Shown here: in pieces, positions 24,498-32,885 of the stretch
Layout: each line of letters starts with the position of its first letter
Position numbering within the stretch: position 1 is the first letter of the stretch
Source: an uncultured Chitinophagaceae bacterium
GTDB lineage: Bacteria > Bacteroidota > Bacteroidia > Chitinophagales > Chitinophagaceae
Length of the DNA stretch: 41,421 bases
Assembly (NCBI GenBank): GCA_903883945.1
Contig: CAISCV010000072.1
Coordinates: 1-41,421, forward strand
Direction of reading: 5' to 3'
Notes under the pieces: generated by a model
Database searches by the model: none
Seen by the model: only the letters and a program-made list of their open reading frames with translations
What the model was told of the DNA's origin: nothing
Made by a program: the position numbers and the translations under genes

Positions 24498-26288
24498 TTA
24501 CACTTGATCTTTGGTTAATACAATTTCAGAAACACCTCTTCCTTGTGGCACCATCGGGAATACATTATCTTCCTTGGCAACCATAACTTCCAACAAATAA
24601 GAACCATCGTGGTTAAGCATGGTGGCTATTGCACTCTTTAGGTCTTTTCTATCGTTAACACTAGCCCCATCTATACGGTATGCCTTTGCAACCGCCACAT
24701 AATCAGGGCTTTGAATATCTACAAAAGAGTAACGTTTATCATGGAATAACTGCTGCCATTGCCTTACCATTCCTAAGAAACGATTGTTGAGGATAAGGAT
24801 TTTTACATTAACACCAGTCTGCATGATGGTACCCAACTCTTGAATAGTCATTTGAATACCTCCATCGCCAATGATGGCAACCACGGTTCTTTCTGGAGCA
24901 CCAAACTTAGCACCGATAGCAGCAGGCAAGCCAAAGCCCATTGTACCCGCACCACCAGAAGTAATATTACTTTTTGACTGATTGAACTTAGCATATCTGC
25001 AAGCAACCATCTGGTGCTGCCCAACATCTGTTACGATGATAGCATTGCCATGAGTTAGTTCATTTAAACTATTCAACACCTCGCCCATCGTCATTTCACC
25101 TTCAGTTGGGTTTAGTTCCTTCTGAATAACAATTTCATTTTCTTTTAAAGAAAGAGCTTTGAATTGGTTATGCCATTCGGTGTGTTCTTTTTTGTCAATT
25201 AATGCAGTAAGCATTGGCAATGTTTCCTTACAATCGCCCCAAACAGGAACGGTTGTCTTCACATTCTTATCTATTTCAGCAGGGTCAATATCTAAGTGAA
25301 TAACCCTTGCTTGCTTAGCATATTTATCTAATCTCCCTGTAACACGATCATCAAAACGCATCCCCACTGCAATCAATACATCACATTCATTGGTTAAAAC
25401 GTTAGGACCATAATTGCCGTGCATACCTAGCATACCTACATTTAGGTAATGGTCGGTTGGTAAGGCACTCAATCCTAAGATTGTCCAAGCAGAAGGTAAA
25501 CCTCCTTTTTCGATAAAGGCTTTAAACTCTTTTTCAGCTTCACCAAGAATTACCCCCTGACCAAAGATTACAAAAGGTTTCTTCGCTTCATTAATCAATT
25601 TAGCTGCAGCTTCTACATAAGAAGGTCTTACGATAGGCTTTGGACGATAGCTGCGTATGTGATTACAAGGTTTATATCCTTCGTAATCGAACTTTTGTAG
25701 TTGAGCATTCTTGGTAATATCCACCAGAACAGGTCCCGGTCTTCCTGTTCTTGCGATGAAGAAAGCCTTTGCCAAAGCATTAGGAATTTCGGAAGCATCT
25801 GTTACCTGACAATTCCATTTGGTAACAGGTGTGGTAATATTGATTACATCCACTTCCTGAAAAGCATCCGTACCCAACAAATGAGCAAATACCTGACCTG
25901 TAATGCATACCAACGGCGTACTATCAATCATTGCATCAGCCAACCCAGTAACTAAGTTTGTAGCACCAGGACCGCTTGTTGCAAACACAACTCCTACCCT
26001 GCCAGAACTTCTTGCATAACCCTGTCCAGCATGAATACCCCCTTGTTCGTGACGGACAAGAATATGTTTTAGTTTATCATGATAATCGTATAGCGCATCA
26101 TAGATAGGCATGATGGCACCACCCGGATAACCGAAAACAGTATCCACCCCTTCTACAATCAAAGCCTCCAAGACTGCTTGAGAGCCGGTGATATTTGTTC
26201 CTACTTTATTATCCCATACACCCCCATCCCCTAAAGGGGCATTAGCAGTTGCTGCTTGGGGTTCTTCTAGTACTAATGTTTCTTCCAT
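24498..26288 (-). CDS. ilvB: Acetolactate synthase large (catalytic) subunit
   Basis: A 596-aa ThDP/FAD enzyme that condenses two pyruvates, or pyruvate with 2-oxobutyrate, at the start of valine, leucine and isoleucine synthesis. Landmarks are VFGYPGGAIMPIYDAL, catalytic E81 (RHEQGGIHAGQGYA), the central domain with VIFGQGVILG, and the ThDP motif GDGGIQMTIQELGTI ending with LILNNRFLGMVRQWQQLF. Residues 16-24 (NAPLGDGGV) are encoded by an in-frame copy of the CCCCTAAAGGGG-core repeat, in the poorly conserved N-terminal tail before the catalytic domain (ITGSQAVLEAL). The start ATG at 26288 is kept because it precedes this insert; the enzyme should tolerate it. Confidence 0.97.
   Translation of the reverse strand: MEETLVLEEPQAATANAPLGDGGVWDNKVGTNITGSQAVLEALIVEGVDTVFGYPGGAIMPIYDALYDYHDKLKHILVRHEQGGIHAGQGYARSSGRVGVVFATSGPGATNLVTGLADAMIDSTPLVCITGQVFAHLLGTDAFQEVDVINITTPVTKWNCQVTDASEIPNALAKAFFIARTGRPGPVLVDITKNAQLQKFDYEGYKPCNHIRSYRPKPIVRPSYVEAAAKLINEAKKPFVIFGQGVILGEAEKEFKAFIEKGGLPSAWTILGLSALPTDHYLNVGMLGMHGNYGPNVLTNECDVLIAVGMRFDDRVTGRLDKYAKQARVIHLDIDPAEIDKNVKTTVPVWGDCKETLPMLTALIDKKEHTEWHNQFKALSLKENEIVIQKELNPTEGEMTMGEVLNSLNELTHGNAIIVTDVGQHQMVACRYAKFNQSKSNITSGGAGTMGFGLPAAIGAKFGAPERTVVAIIGDGGIQMTIQELGTIMQTGVNVKILILNNRFLGMVRQWQQLFHDKRYSFVDIQSPDYVAVAKAYRIDGASVNDRKDLKSAIATMLNHDGSYLLEVMVAKEDNVFPMVPQGRGVSEIVLTKDQV
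26221..26239. repeat. CCCCTAAAGGGG-core repeat, copy 2 (translated inside ilvB)
   Basis: CCCCCATCCCCTAAAGGGG on the plus strand, identical to the inverted copy at 26984-27002. It is read on the minus strand as APLGDGG within the N-terminal tail of IlvB without breaking the frame. Confidence 0.8.
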
Positions 26289-26314
26289 AATATATTTTTA
26301 ATAGTACGCTAATG

Positions 26315-26836
26315 TTAATCCGTTTTAAAACCTATCCTTTGCCTTGCTTCCCAATCTGTTTCTTCGTCTTGTTTGGTTAGCAATCTATCTAATGCCTCAT
26401 AAATCTTATCCAAATGCACATCATGATTACCAACCTTATCTTTCAAGTCCTTTAGTTGAACTATGATGTCTGCATATTGCGAAGCAAATTTTCTTAATTC
26501 AATAAAAGCCCGCACTATGGCGATGTTCATTCTAATCGCAGTCTCACTTTTTAAAATACTTGCTGCCATTGTTATTCCGTGTTCTGTAAAGGCATAAGGC
26601 AACGAGTCTCTTCTTCTTCGAGTTTGGGATGTGGTCACAATTTGTGACCACATCAACTTCCATTCTTCAATCGTCAATTGAAACATAAACTCTTCAGGAA
26701 ATCTTTCAATGTTTCTTTTGATTGCCTGATTAAAGACTTTAGTACTTACCTCATACATTGTAGCAAGATCAAAGTCAAGCATTACTTTATGCCCTCTAAT
26801 CTCAAAAATCTTCTTTTGGATGACTTGTATTTCCAT
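26315..26836 (-). CDS. ORF6N domain-containing protein (intact)
   Basis: A 173-aa protein with the ORF6N DNA-binding domain at the N-terminus (KIFEIRGHKVMLDFDLATMY, RFPEEFMFQLTIEEW, AFTEHGITMAASIL) and a C-terminal coiled coil (VQLKDLKDKVGNHDVHLDKI). ORF6N proteins occur in phages and, very often, as scattered single genes in Bacteroidota; their job is unknown but DNA binding is expected. It is inserted between ilvD and ilvB on the same strand, 26 bp upstream of ilvB. Its coding sequence contains a 27-nt palindrome, and three related palindromes occupy the 166 bp just upstream, which suggests that it binds them and controls itself. Confidence 0.85.
   Translation of the reverse strand: MEIQVIQKKIFEIRGHKVMLDFDLATMYEVSTKVFNQAIKRNIERFPEEFMFQLTIEEWKLMWSQIVTTSQTRRRRDSLPYAFTEHGITMAASILKSETAIRMNIAIVRAFIELRKFASQYADIIVQLKDLKDKVGNHDVHLDKIYEALDRLLTKQDEETDWEARQRIGFKTD
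26628..26654. repeat. 27-nt perfect palindrome with CACAATTTGTG core, inside the intact ORF6N gene
   Basis: Two 13-bp arms (left GATGTGGTCACAA) flank a single T. It sits at the corresponding place of the gene as the palindrome of the broken copy, directly after the FMFQLT block, but with different outer arms. Confidence 0.8.
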
Positions 26837-26858
26837 AACGCCTCATTTTAATCTTGAA

Positions 26859-26964
26859 ATCACAAATTGTGATACCAAGTTATTCCCTTTTCTCTCTATG
26901 AGGTCACAATTTGCGACCTCATACCTTGTCATTTCAATTCATACCCATCACACAAATTGTGATG
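26859..26964. promoter_or_regulatory. Three CACAAnTTGTG-type palindromes upstream of the ORF6N gene
   Basis: Site 1 is ATCACAA-A-TTGTGAT at 26859-26873. Site 2, at 26897-26923, has 13-bp arms (left TATGAGGTCACAA, one mismatch) around a T. Site 3 is a CATCAC/GTGATG stem around ACAAATT at 26946-26964. They fill the gap between ilvD and the ORF6N start and are candidate binding sites for the ORF6N protein or transcript hairpins. Confidence 0.6.
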
Positions 26965-26983
26965 ATGGAGTATTCCTATTCAA

Positions 26984-27002
26984 CCCCTTTAGGGGATGGG
27001 GG
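26984..27002. repeat. CCCCTAAAGGGG-core repeat, copy 3 (abuts the ilvD stop)
   Basis: CCCCTTTAGGGGATGGGGG, the exact inverse of copy 2. It begins immediately after the ilvD stop codon in the direction of transcription, so it may act as a 3' hairpin or processing site. Confidence 0.75.
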
Positions 27003-28685
27003 TTACGCCTCATCCGTTACACAACCTTCACTTGCATCTTTTACGCACTGGGCATATTTGAATAAAACACCCTTTGTTGCTTTAAGGGCTGGTTGTTTCC
27101 AAGCGGCTCTTCTTGCAGCAATTTCTTCTTCGGAAACTTTTAGGTTGATGGTGTTATTTACCGCATCCAATTCTATGATGTCATTATCCTTTACCAAGGC
27201 AATCGTTCCGCCATCATAAGCTTCCGGAGTAATGTGCCCTACCACAAAACCATGTGTTCCACCACTAAAACGTCCATCTGTAATTAAAGCAACCGATTTA
27301 CCTAAACCTGCACCAATAATGGCACTTGTAGGTTTCAACATTTCAGGCATTCCTGGTCCACCTTTTGGTCCAACATATCTAATAACAACCACATCGCCTG
27401 AATGAACACGGCCACTTTGGATACCGGCAATTAACTCATGTTCGCCATCAAAAACCCTTGCAGTACCCACAAACTTTTCGCCTTCCTTACCACTAATCTT
27501 CGCCACACTTCCTTTGGTAGCTAAGTTTCCATAAAGGATTTGTAAGTGCCCCGTTGCTTTAATCGGTGTTTCTAAAGGAAAAACAATCTTCTGTGTTTCA
27601 AAATTCAAATCGGGAACAGAAGCCAAATTCTCTGCAAGTGTTTTACCAGTCACAGTCAAGCAATTGCCATGAAGCAATCCATTTTCCAATAAATATTTCA
27701 TCACAGAAGGAACGCCACCATGCTCGTGCAAATCCTGCATCAAGTATTTACCGCTAGGTTTAAAATCAGCCAAAACTGGAATCCGATCACTGATAGCTTG
27801 CACATCATCTTGCGTAATCGAAACATCCACACTCTTTGCCATCGCAATCAAGTGCAATACAGCATTGGTGCTTCCGCCCAAAACCATGATGGTTACAATC
27901 GCATTTTGAAAAGCCTCACGCGTCATGATATCACGTGGCTTAATATCTTTCTCCAACAATAAACGGATAGCCTTACCAGCAGCTATGCACTCTTGATTTT
28001 TTTCTTCGCTGATAGCAGGATTGGAAGAAGAATAAGGCAAACTCATACCCATCGCTTCTATCGCCGCAGACATCGTATTAGCCGTGTACATACCGCCACA
28101 AGCGCCTGCACCCGGACAACTATTCATCACAATACCCTTAAAATCTGCTTCATCCAAGTTGCCAGCAATCTTTTGACCGAGGGCTTCGAAGGCAGAAACG
28201 ATGTTCAAATCCTGACCTTTATAATGACCCGGTGCAATCGTACCCCCATAAACCATAATGGCAGGACGGTTCAAACGCCCCATCGCCATGATAGAACCTG
28301 GCATATTCTTATCGCAACCAGGCACGGCAATCACCGCATCATAATATTGGGCACCACAAACGGCTTCGATGCTATCCGCAATAATATCGCGGCTAACCAA
28401 GCTATAACGCATCCCGTCGGTACCATTGCTGATACCATCGCTCACGCCAATGGTGTTAAAAATCAATCCTACTAAATCTTCTTCCCAAACACCCTTCTTA
28501 ATGGTTTTAGCCAAATCGTTCAGGTGCATATTACACGTATTTCCATCCCAACCCATGCTCGCAATACCCACTTGCGGCTTAGCCAAATCTGCATCTGTCA
28601 ACCCAATTCCATACAACATGGCTTGTGCCGCAGGTTGCGTAACATCTTGTGTAACCGTCTTACTGTACTTATTTAATTCACCCAT
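27003..28685 (-). CDS. ilvD: Dihydroxy-acid dehydratase
   Basis: A 560-aa Fe-S dehydratase that makes 2-oxoisovalerate and 2-oxo-3-methylvalerate. The likely cluster ligands are C51 ([10 protein letters not shown]), C124 ([10 protein letters not shown]) and C196 ([16 protein letters not shown]), and the C-terminal [19 protein letters not shown] block is complete. Length is normal. Upstream lies a 280-bp gap filled largely by a 21-bp-period repeat array; downstream the stop is followed at once by a palindromic repeat and the ORF6N gene. Its order after ilvE and before ilvB is that of a single minus-strand operon interrupted by small insertions. Confidence 0.97.
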   Translation of the reverse strand: MGELNKYSKTVTQDVTQPAAQAMLYGIGLTDADLAKPQVGIASMGWDGNTCNMHLNDLAKTIKKGVWEEDLVGLIFNTIGVSDGISNGTDGMRYSLVSRDIIADSIEAVCGAQYYDAVIAVPGCDKNMPGSIMAMGRLNRPAIMVYGGTIAPGHYKGQDLNIVSAFEALGQKIAGNLDEADFKGIVMNSCPGAGACGGMYTANTMSAAIEAMGMSLPYSSSNPAISEEKNQECIAAGKAIRLLLEKDIKPRDIMTREAFQNAIVTIMVLGGSTNAVLHLIAMAKSVDVSITQDDVQAISDRIPVLADFKPSGKYLMQDLHEHGGVPSVMKYLLENGLLHGNCLTVTGKTLAENLASVPDLNFETQKIVFPLETPIKATGHLQILYGNLATKGSVAKISGKEGEKFVGTARVFDGEHELIAGIQSGRVHSGDVVVIRYVGPKGGPGMPEMLKPTSAIIGAGLGKSVALITDGRFSGGTHGFVVGHITPEAYDGGTIALVKDNDIIELDAVNNTINLKVSEEEIAARRAAWKQPALKATKGVLFKYAQCVKDASEGCVTDEA

Positions 28686-28741
28686 AAAGCAATTTTTATC
28701 TATTTTATTTCTAAACTTTAAATTCTTTTCTATCTATTTAC

Positions 28742-28918
28742 TTATGTCCCTCAGTCAAATCCGTATGTCCCGATTTGTTTGAGGTATGTCCGAATAACTT
28801 TCCCGTATGTCCGAAAGTTCTTGCGGTATGTCCCAAAATCACCGCGGTATGTCCCGCAAGGAAATCGGGACATACGGATTTGACTGAGGGGCATACGGAA
28901 ATTGCTCAGGGACAACCC
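28742..28918. repeat. 21-bp-period array A, nine units with core TATGTCC
   Basis: The core TATGTCC or a one-base variant starts at 28743, 28764, 28785, 28806, 28827 and 28848, each exactly 21 bp apart. Three inverted units follow at 28868, 28889 and 28910, also 21 bp apart. The 14 bp between cores vary. Units 1-2 and 7-8 form a perfect 27-bp inverted repeat (28750-28776 and 28862-28888), so the array could fold into a large hairpin. It fills the gap between ilvE and ilvD. No cas gene is present and the units are too short for CRISPR. Confidence 0.85.
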
Positions 28919-28965
28919 ATTTTTGATTAATTTATCAATTAAAAGAGCTTCTTATCAACCAATAT

Positions 28966-29838
28966 TTATAAACTAATCACCAAATCCTTGTAAGCCACTT
29001 GAATCTTTTTACTAACCGAATCATTCCAAGTTTTAGCGAAAGGTTTATTATCCAAACTTTCAAAACCTATCACTTCGGCAGCCGTCCCACAAAAGAAAGC
29101 GGCATCTCCTCCATATATTTCTTCGGTAGTAAATCTTTTTTCTATTACGTCAATACCTAAATCCTTGCATATTTCCATCACCGTTGCCCTAGTAATTCCC
29201 GGAAGGATATGTCCCAAAGCAGGGGTAAACAGCTTTTCATCCTTTTCATAAAACAGATTAGCACCTGGGGCTTCTGCTGCAAAACCATCCATATCAGTCA
29301 ATAATGCCTCATCAAAACCCTTCGCTTTCGCTTCGTGACTCGCCATGATGGAGTTTACATAATGCCCGCTTGCCTTGGCCGTAATCCTGAAACCTTTTGG
29401 ATTGGGACGTTGGAACGAAGAAGTCATTACCCTAAGCAGTTTCTCTCCCAAAAAAGGTTGCATTTCCCAAGCCTGAATGGTGAAATGAGAAATGGTATTG
29501 GGATTGAAACTCATATTGTCTGGCCCATAAACCAACGGCCGGATGTAGGCATCGCCCAGATTATTGTCTGCCAAAACCTTATCGGTAGCTTTAATCAATT
29601 CTTCTACAGAATAAGAAAAAGGCATGTTCAATGCCTGTGCAGAGGCAATCAATCGTTGATAATGTTCTACAGGTTTAAAGATTTGAGTAGTGCCATCCTT
29701 CATTTTATAAGAACGGATACCCTCGAAAACCGCATAGCCATAGTGCAATGACTGACCATACAAATCGGTGCGCGCGTCGGCTGCTTTAACATATTCTCCA
29801 TCGAGAAAGAGGATGGTGTGCTCGTTGTAATACTTCAT
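28966..29838 (-). CDS. ilvE: Branched-chain amino acid aminotransferase
   Basis: A 290-aa class IV PLP aminotransferase that performs the last step to valine, leucine and isoleucine. Landmarks are SLHYGYAVFEGIRSY, RPLVYGP, the PLP-lysine region RITAKASGHYVNSIMAS, AAEAPGANLFY and LPGITRATVMEICKDLGI. The length is that of the short bacterial form. The sequence directly upstream of its ATG (29839 onward) is the terminal inverted repeat of the GxxExxY cassette, so its native ribosome binding region may have been replaced; only a weak AGG is present 6 bp before the ATG. Confidence 0.95.
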   Translation of the reverse strand: MKYYNEHTILFLDGEYVKAADARTDLYGQSLHYGYAVFEGIRSYKMKDGTTQIFKPVEHYQRLIASAQALNMPFSYSVEELIKATDKVLADNNLGDAYIRPLVYGPDNMSFNPNTISHFTIQAWEMQPFLGEKLLRVMTSSFQRPNPKGFRITAKASGHYVNSIMASHEAKAKGFDEALLTDMDGFAAEAPGANLFYEKDEKLFTPALGHILPGITRATVMEICKDLGIDVIEKRFTTEEIYGGDAAFFCGTAAEVIGFESLDNKPFAKTWNDSVSKKIQVAYKDLVISL

Positions 29839-30326
29839 CTGAACCTAGATTTAAGAGGATTTTAGAGATTAAAGGGAAAGCTAGACGACTTAAATTTATT
29901 ATTCTGTAACCTTTTAAAATCTAAACTCACTGCACCGAAATTTATCAACAGCCCAACTTCAAGATTATAGGCTTCCAAATAATTTTTTGCTTGTGCTAGA
30001 TGTACATTTTCTAGCATAATCAGCGCCTTTAATTCAACCATTATTTTATTATCTACAAAAAAATCCACCCTTCTACTCCCAATCTGTTCGTTTCTGTAAA
30101 AGATGCCCATCTCAAATTCTCTTTGAAATATCAATCCAAAAAGTTTCATTTCAATTTCTAATGCCCTTTGATATATTACTTCCTGAAAACCATTACCGAG
30201 TGTTGAATGAACTTTCATTGCCGCTCCAATAATCTTTTGAGTTATGTCCTTATACTTCAGTTCAATCATAACCTATTTTTACTTTCTTCCCTTTAATCTA
30301 AAAGATCCTTTTAAATCTAGGTTCAG
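29839..30326. mobile_element. 488-bp cassette: GxxExxY gene between about 42-45-bp terminal inverted repeats
   Basis: Left end 29839-29880 and right end 30282-30326 are inverted copies. Both begin CTGAACCTAGATTTAA at the outer edge and share AGGAT, TTTAG and ATTAAAGGGAA further in, with small indels. The cassette starts next to the ilvE ATG and ends 1 bp from the leuB stop codon, so it sits exactly in the leuB-ilvE junction. The left repeat includes the last codons of the GxxExxY gene. No target duplication or transposase is seen. Confidence 0.7.
29862..30269 (-). CDS. GxxExxY protein (predicted PD-(D/E)XK fold)
   Basis: A 135-aa protein with the naming motif G-x-x-E-x-x-Y (GNGFQEVIY, residues 25-33) and a nuclease-like core: RRVDFFVDNKIMVELKAL carries the D...ExK residues of the PD-(D/E)XK fold. 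GxxExxY proteins are widespread in Bacteroidota and other environmental bacteria, often in multiple copies; their function is unproven. The gene lies inside a terminal-inverted-repeat cassette and its last five codons belong to the left repeat. It is co-oriented with leuB and ilvE and would be cotranscribed with them. Catalytic residues look intact. Confidence 0.85.
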   Translation of the reverse strand: MIELKYKDITQKIIGAAMKVHSTLGNGFQEVIYQRALEIEMKLFGLIFQREFEMGIFYRNEQIGSRRVDFFVDNKIMVELKALIMLENVHLAQAKNYLEAYNLEVGLLINFGAVSLDFKRLQNNKFKSSSFPFNL

Positions 30327-30327
30327 A

Positions 30328-31443
30328 CTATATCACCGTTGATTTTCTCAACTCAATATTCTCATGATTCACCTCATCTGTTATTCTATGACCTACATAA
30401 TCGGCAATCAATTCGCCGAGGGTAGAGGTAAAATAAAAGTTGATGGGATCAATATCTTTCGTAACGAATTTATTGTTCAATGTCCAAGAAACGGCTTCTC
30501 TAACTCTTCTTGCTTCCTCATGCAATTGGAAATAATCCAACATCATAGCAGCAGACAAAATAGAACCAATTGGATTGGCAATATCCTTTCCGGCAGCTTG
30601 TGGATAAGAACCATGAATAGGCTCGAACAAAGCAGTGATATTACCTACAGAAGCTGAAGGTACCAAACCCAAAGAACCATTCAGCGCACTTGCTTCATGG
30701 CTGATGATATCACCAAACAGATTCTCTGTAAGGATTACATCAAACTGTTTGGGGTTTACAATTATCTGCATCGCTGCATTATCAGCAAACATATAATTTA
30801 CTTCTACATCTGTATATTGTGTAGCAATTTCTTTAACCACCTTTCTCCACAAACGGGAAGTTTCCAACACATTAGCCTTATCAACTAAGGTTAGTTTCTT
30901 ACGACGAATCTGTGCATTTTTAAATGCAAGGTGTGCAATACGATCAATTTCAGCAACACTATAATTGCAAGTATCAGTAGCATTAAAGCCATCGCCACTT
31001 GTATGTTTCTCTCCAAAATAAATACCGCCAGTCAATTCGCGATAAATAACCAAATCAACCTCTTGCAAGAAAGATTCTTTTAGAGGAGATAAATGAGCAA
31101 GAGAAGGATAAATTCTTAAAGGACGAATATTACAATAGAGCTGAAGTACTTTTCTGATTGCCAGTAAACCTTGCTCGGGACGAACCTTTGCACTTGGGTC
31201 ATTATCATACTTTGGATGTCCTACAGCGCCAAACAAAATAGCATCACTCTCTAGACAGGTAGTAATCGTTTCATCGGGCAACGCACTTCCTGTTTCATCG
31301 ATGGCTACTGCCCCCATTAAGCAATGTGTATAATGAAATTCATGACCATAATGCTGTGCAACAGCATCTAGTACTTTGATAGCCTGATTGGTTACTTCTG
31401 GACCAATTCCATCACCTGAGATAACCGCAATATTCTTTTTCAT
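30328..31443 (-). CDS. leuB: 3-isopropylmalate dehydrogenase
   Basis: A 371-aa NAD-dependent decarboxylating dehydrogenase of leucine synthesis. Landmarks are VISGDGIGPEV, LFGAVGHPKYDNDP, the RELTGGIYFGEKH loop, VDKANVLETSRLWR, DNAAMQIIVNP and the closing LTENLFGDIISHEASAL region with the metal aspartates. The length is normal. It follows leuA by 78 bp and is separated from ilvE by the GxxExxY cassette. leuC and leuD, which supply its substrate, are not in this window. Confidence 0.96.
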   Translation of the reverse strand: MKKNIAVISGDGIGPEVTNQAIKVLDAVAQHYGHEFHYTHCLMGAVAIDETGSALPDETITTCLESDAILFGAVGHPKYDNDPSAKVRPEQGLLAIRKVLQLYCNIRPLRIYPSLAHLSPLKESFLQEVDLVIYRELTGGIYFGEKHTSGDGFNATDTCNYSVAEIDRIAHLAFKNAQIRRKKLTLVDKANVLETSRLWRKVVKEIATQYTDVEVNYMFADNAAMQIIVNPKQFDVILTENLFGDIISHEASALNGSLGLVPSASVGNITALFEPIHGSYPQAAGKDIANPIGSILSAAMMLDYFQLHEEARRVREAVSWTLNNKFVTKDIDPINFYFTSTLGELIADYVGHRITDEVNHENIELRKSTVI

Positions 31444-31521
31444 ATGTATGATGAAATGATTTTAATGATTAAATGATATGGTCATTTTATTTACAACCTA
31501 TAACTTAATACGTATTACTTT

Positions 31522-32691
31522 CTATGCATTTACCGCTATTTTTAAAGATTCAGGTATCATTAAATGTAAATCCTCGTCCATCACTTCCTTTTTGCTATCT
31601 GCCACTTGAAGGAATAATTGATATAAGGTATCAATTTCGTCGCGGTTGAACTGGTAACCTAATTTGTGTAGACGGAAAGCCAACGCACTACGACCGCTAC
31701 GGGCAGTCAATACAATTTTAGAAAGATCGGCACCCACTTCAGCTGGGTCGATGATTTCATATGTAGTAGCTTCTTTTAAGAACCCATCCTGGTGGATTCC
31801 ACTTGAGTGAGAAAATGCATTCGCACCCACAATTGCCTTATTAGGTTGAGTAGGCACACGCATTGTTTCACTTACCTGACGGCTAAGTGGATGTAACAAC
31901 TTGGTGTTTACATCGGTATATAATCCCAATTCTTTGTGTTGTTTCAATACCATCACCACTTCTTCAAGGGCAGTATTACCAGCACGTTCTCCCAAGCCAT
32001 TGATGGTACACTCTATCTGACGGGCACCATTCATTGCACCTGCAATGGAGTTGGCAGTCGCCAAACCAAGGTCGTTGTGGCAATGGCAAGAGATAATTGC
32101 TCGGTCTATATTAGATACATTATTCTTTAGATAAGCGATAATAGCACCATATTGATGAGGTAAGCAATAACCTGTGGTATCAGGAATGTTCACTACTGTA
32201 GCACCGGCACCAATAACAGATTCAATCAACTTAGCCAAGAAAGGAAGGTCGGCACGGCCTGCATCTTCTGCATAAAACTCCACATCATCTACATAGTTCT
32301 TAGCAAGTTTTACGGCTTTGATGGCTCTTTCAACAATATCCTCTCTCGTTGTGTTGAATTTATATTTGATGTGATTATCAGACGAGCCAATACCTGTATG
32401 GATACGAGGGCGTTTGGCATATTTCAATGCTTCCCCTGCTACTTCTATATCTTTTTGCACGGCACGCGTTAATCCGCATACTGTTGCATTCTTAATGATT
32501 TTAGAAATCTCATTAACGCTTTCAAAATCCCCGGGTGAGGAGATGGGGAAACCCGCTTCAATAATATCTACGCCCAAAGCTTCTAAAGACAAAGCCAATT
32601 CAATCTTTTCTCTTGTATTTAATTTACAACCGGGCACTTGTTCGCCATCCCTAAGTGTCGTATCGAAAATATGAATCTTGTTATCTGACAT
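31522..32691 (-). CDS. leuA: 2-isopropylmalate synthase, short form
   Basis: A 389-aa HMGL-type TIM-barrel synthase that condenses 2-oxoisovalerate with acetyl-CoA. [13 protein letters not shown] is at 9-21, the metal HxH motif is in [15 protein letters not shown], and [17 protein letters not shown] follows. The protein stops after the linker domain ([11 protein letters not shown]) and lacks the roughly 120-residue C-terminal domain that binds leucine in full-length LeuA, so feedback inhibition may be missing or external. A citramalate or homocitrate synthase is possible from sequence alone, but the position at the head of a leu/ilv cluster favours LeuA. First gene of the cluster. Confidence 0.88.
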   Translation of the reverse strand: MSDNKIHIFDTTLRDGEQVPGCKLNTREKIELALSLEALGVDIIEAGFPISSPGDFESVNEISKIIKNATVCGLTRAVQKDIEVAGEALKYAKRPRIHTGIGSSDNHIKYKFNTTREDIVERAIKAVKLAKNYVDDVEFYAEDAGRADLPFLAKLIESVIGAGATVVNIPDTTGYCLPHQYGAIIAYLKNNVSNIDRAIISCHCHNDLGLATANSIAGAMNGARQIECTINGLGERAGNTALEEVVMVLKQHKELGLYTDVNTKLLHPLSRQVSETMRVPTQPNKAIVGANAFSHSSGIHQDGFLKEATTYEIIDPAEVGADLSKIVLTARSGRSALAFRLHKLGYQFNRDEIDTLYQLFLQVADSKKEVMDEDLHLMIPESLKIAVNA

Positions 32692-32773
32692 TTAATCTTA
32701 TTTTGAATGTTAAATTTTATGTTTTAAATCAAAGAATTAGTGTTGTTAAAACAGTTATTCTGTAATTAATCGA

Positions 32774-32781
32774 CAAACTTA
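32774..32781 (-). promoter_or_regulatory. -7 element TAAGTTTG for leuA and the leu/ilv cluster
   Basis: TAAGTTTG on the minus strand fits TAnnTTTG and lies 82 bp upstream of the leuA ATG, giving a leader of about 75 nt. No -33 TTG at 19-bp spacing was found. The leader shows no leucine-rich leader peptide. Confidence 0.45.
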
Positions 32782-32841
32782 GCCACTCTACTTTTATATT
32801 GCATGTCAAAATAGATAACTATTTACGTTGTATAAATAGGC

Positions 32842-32849
32842 TATATTTG
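32842..32849 (+). promoter_or_regulatory. -7 element TATATTTG for the divergent 519-aa gene
   Basis: TATATTTG on the plus strand matches the Bacteroidota -7 box 36 bp before the ATG at 32886. The two -7 boxes of this divergent gap face away from each other about 60 bp apart. The -33 element is not obvious. Confidence 0.5.
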
Positions 32850-32885
32850 AATATAATTCAATGCCAGTAAGGGTTTTAATACAAT

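Noticed and set aside
27993-28475. 160-codon plus-strand frame
   Set aside because: It lies entirely inside ilvD on the opposite strand and has the composition of an antisense shadow.
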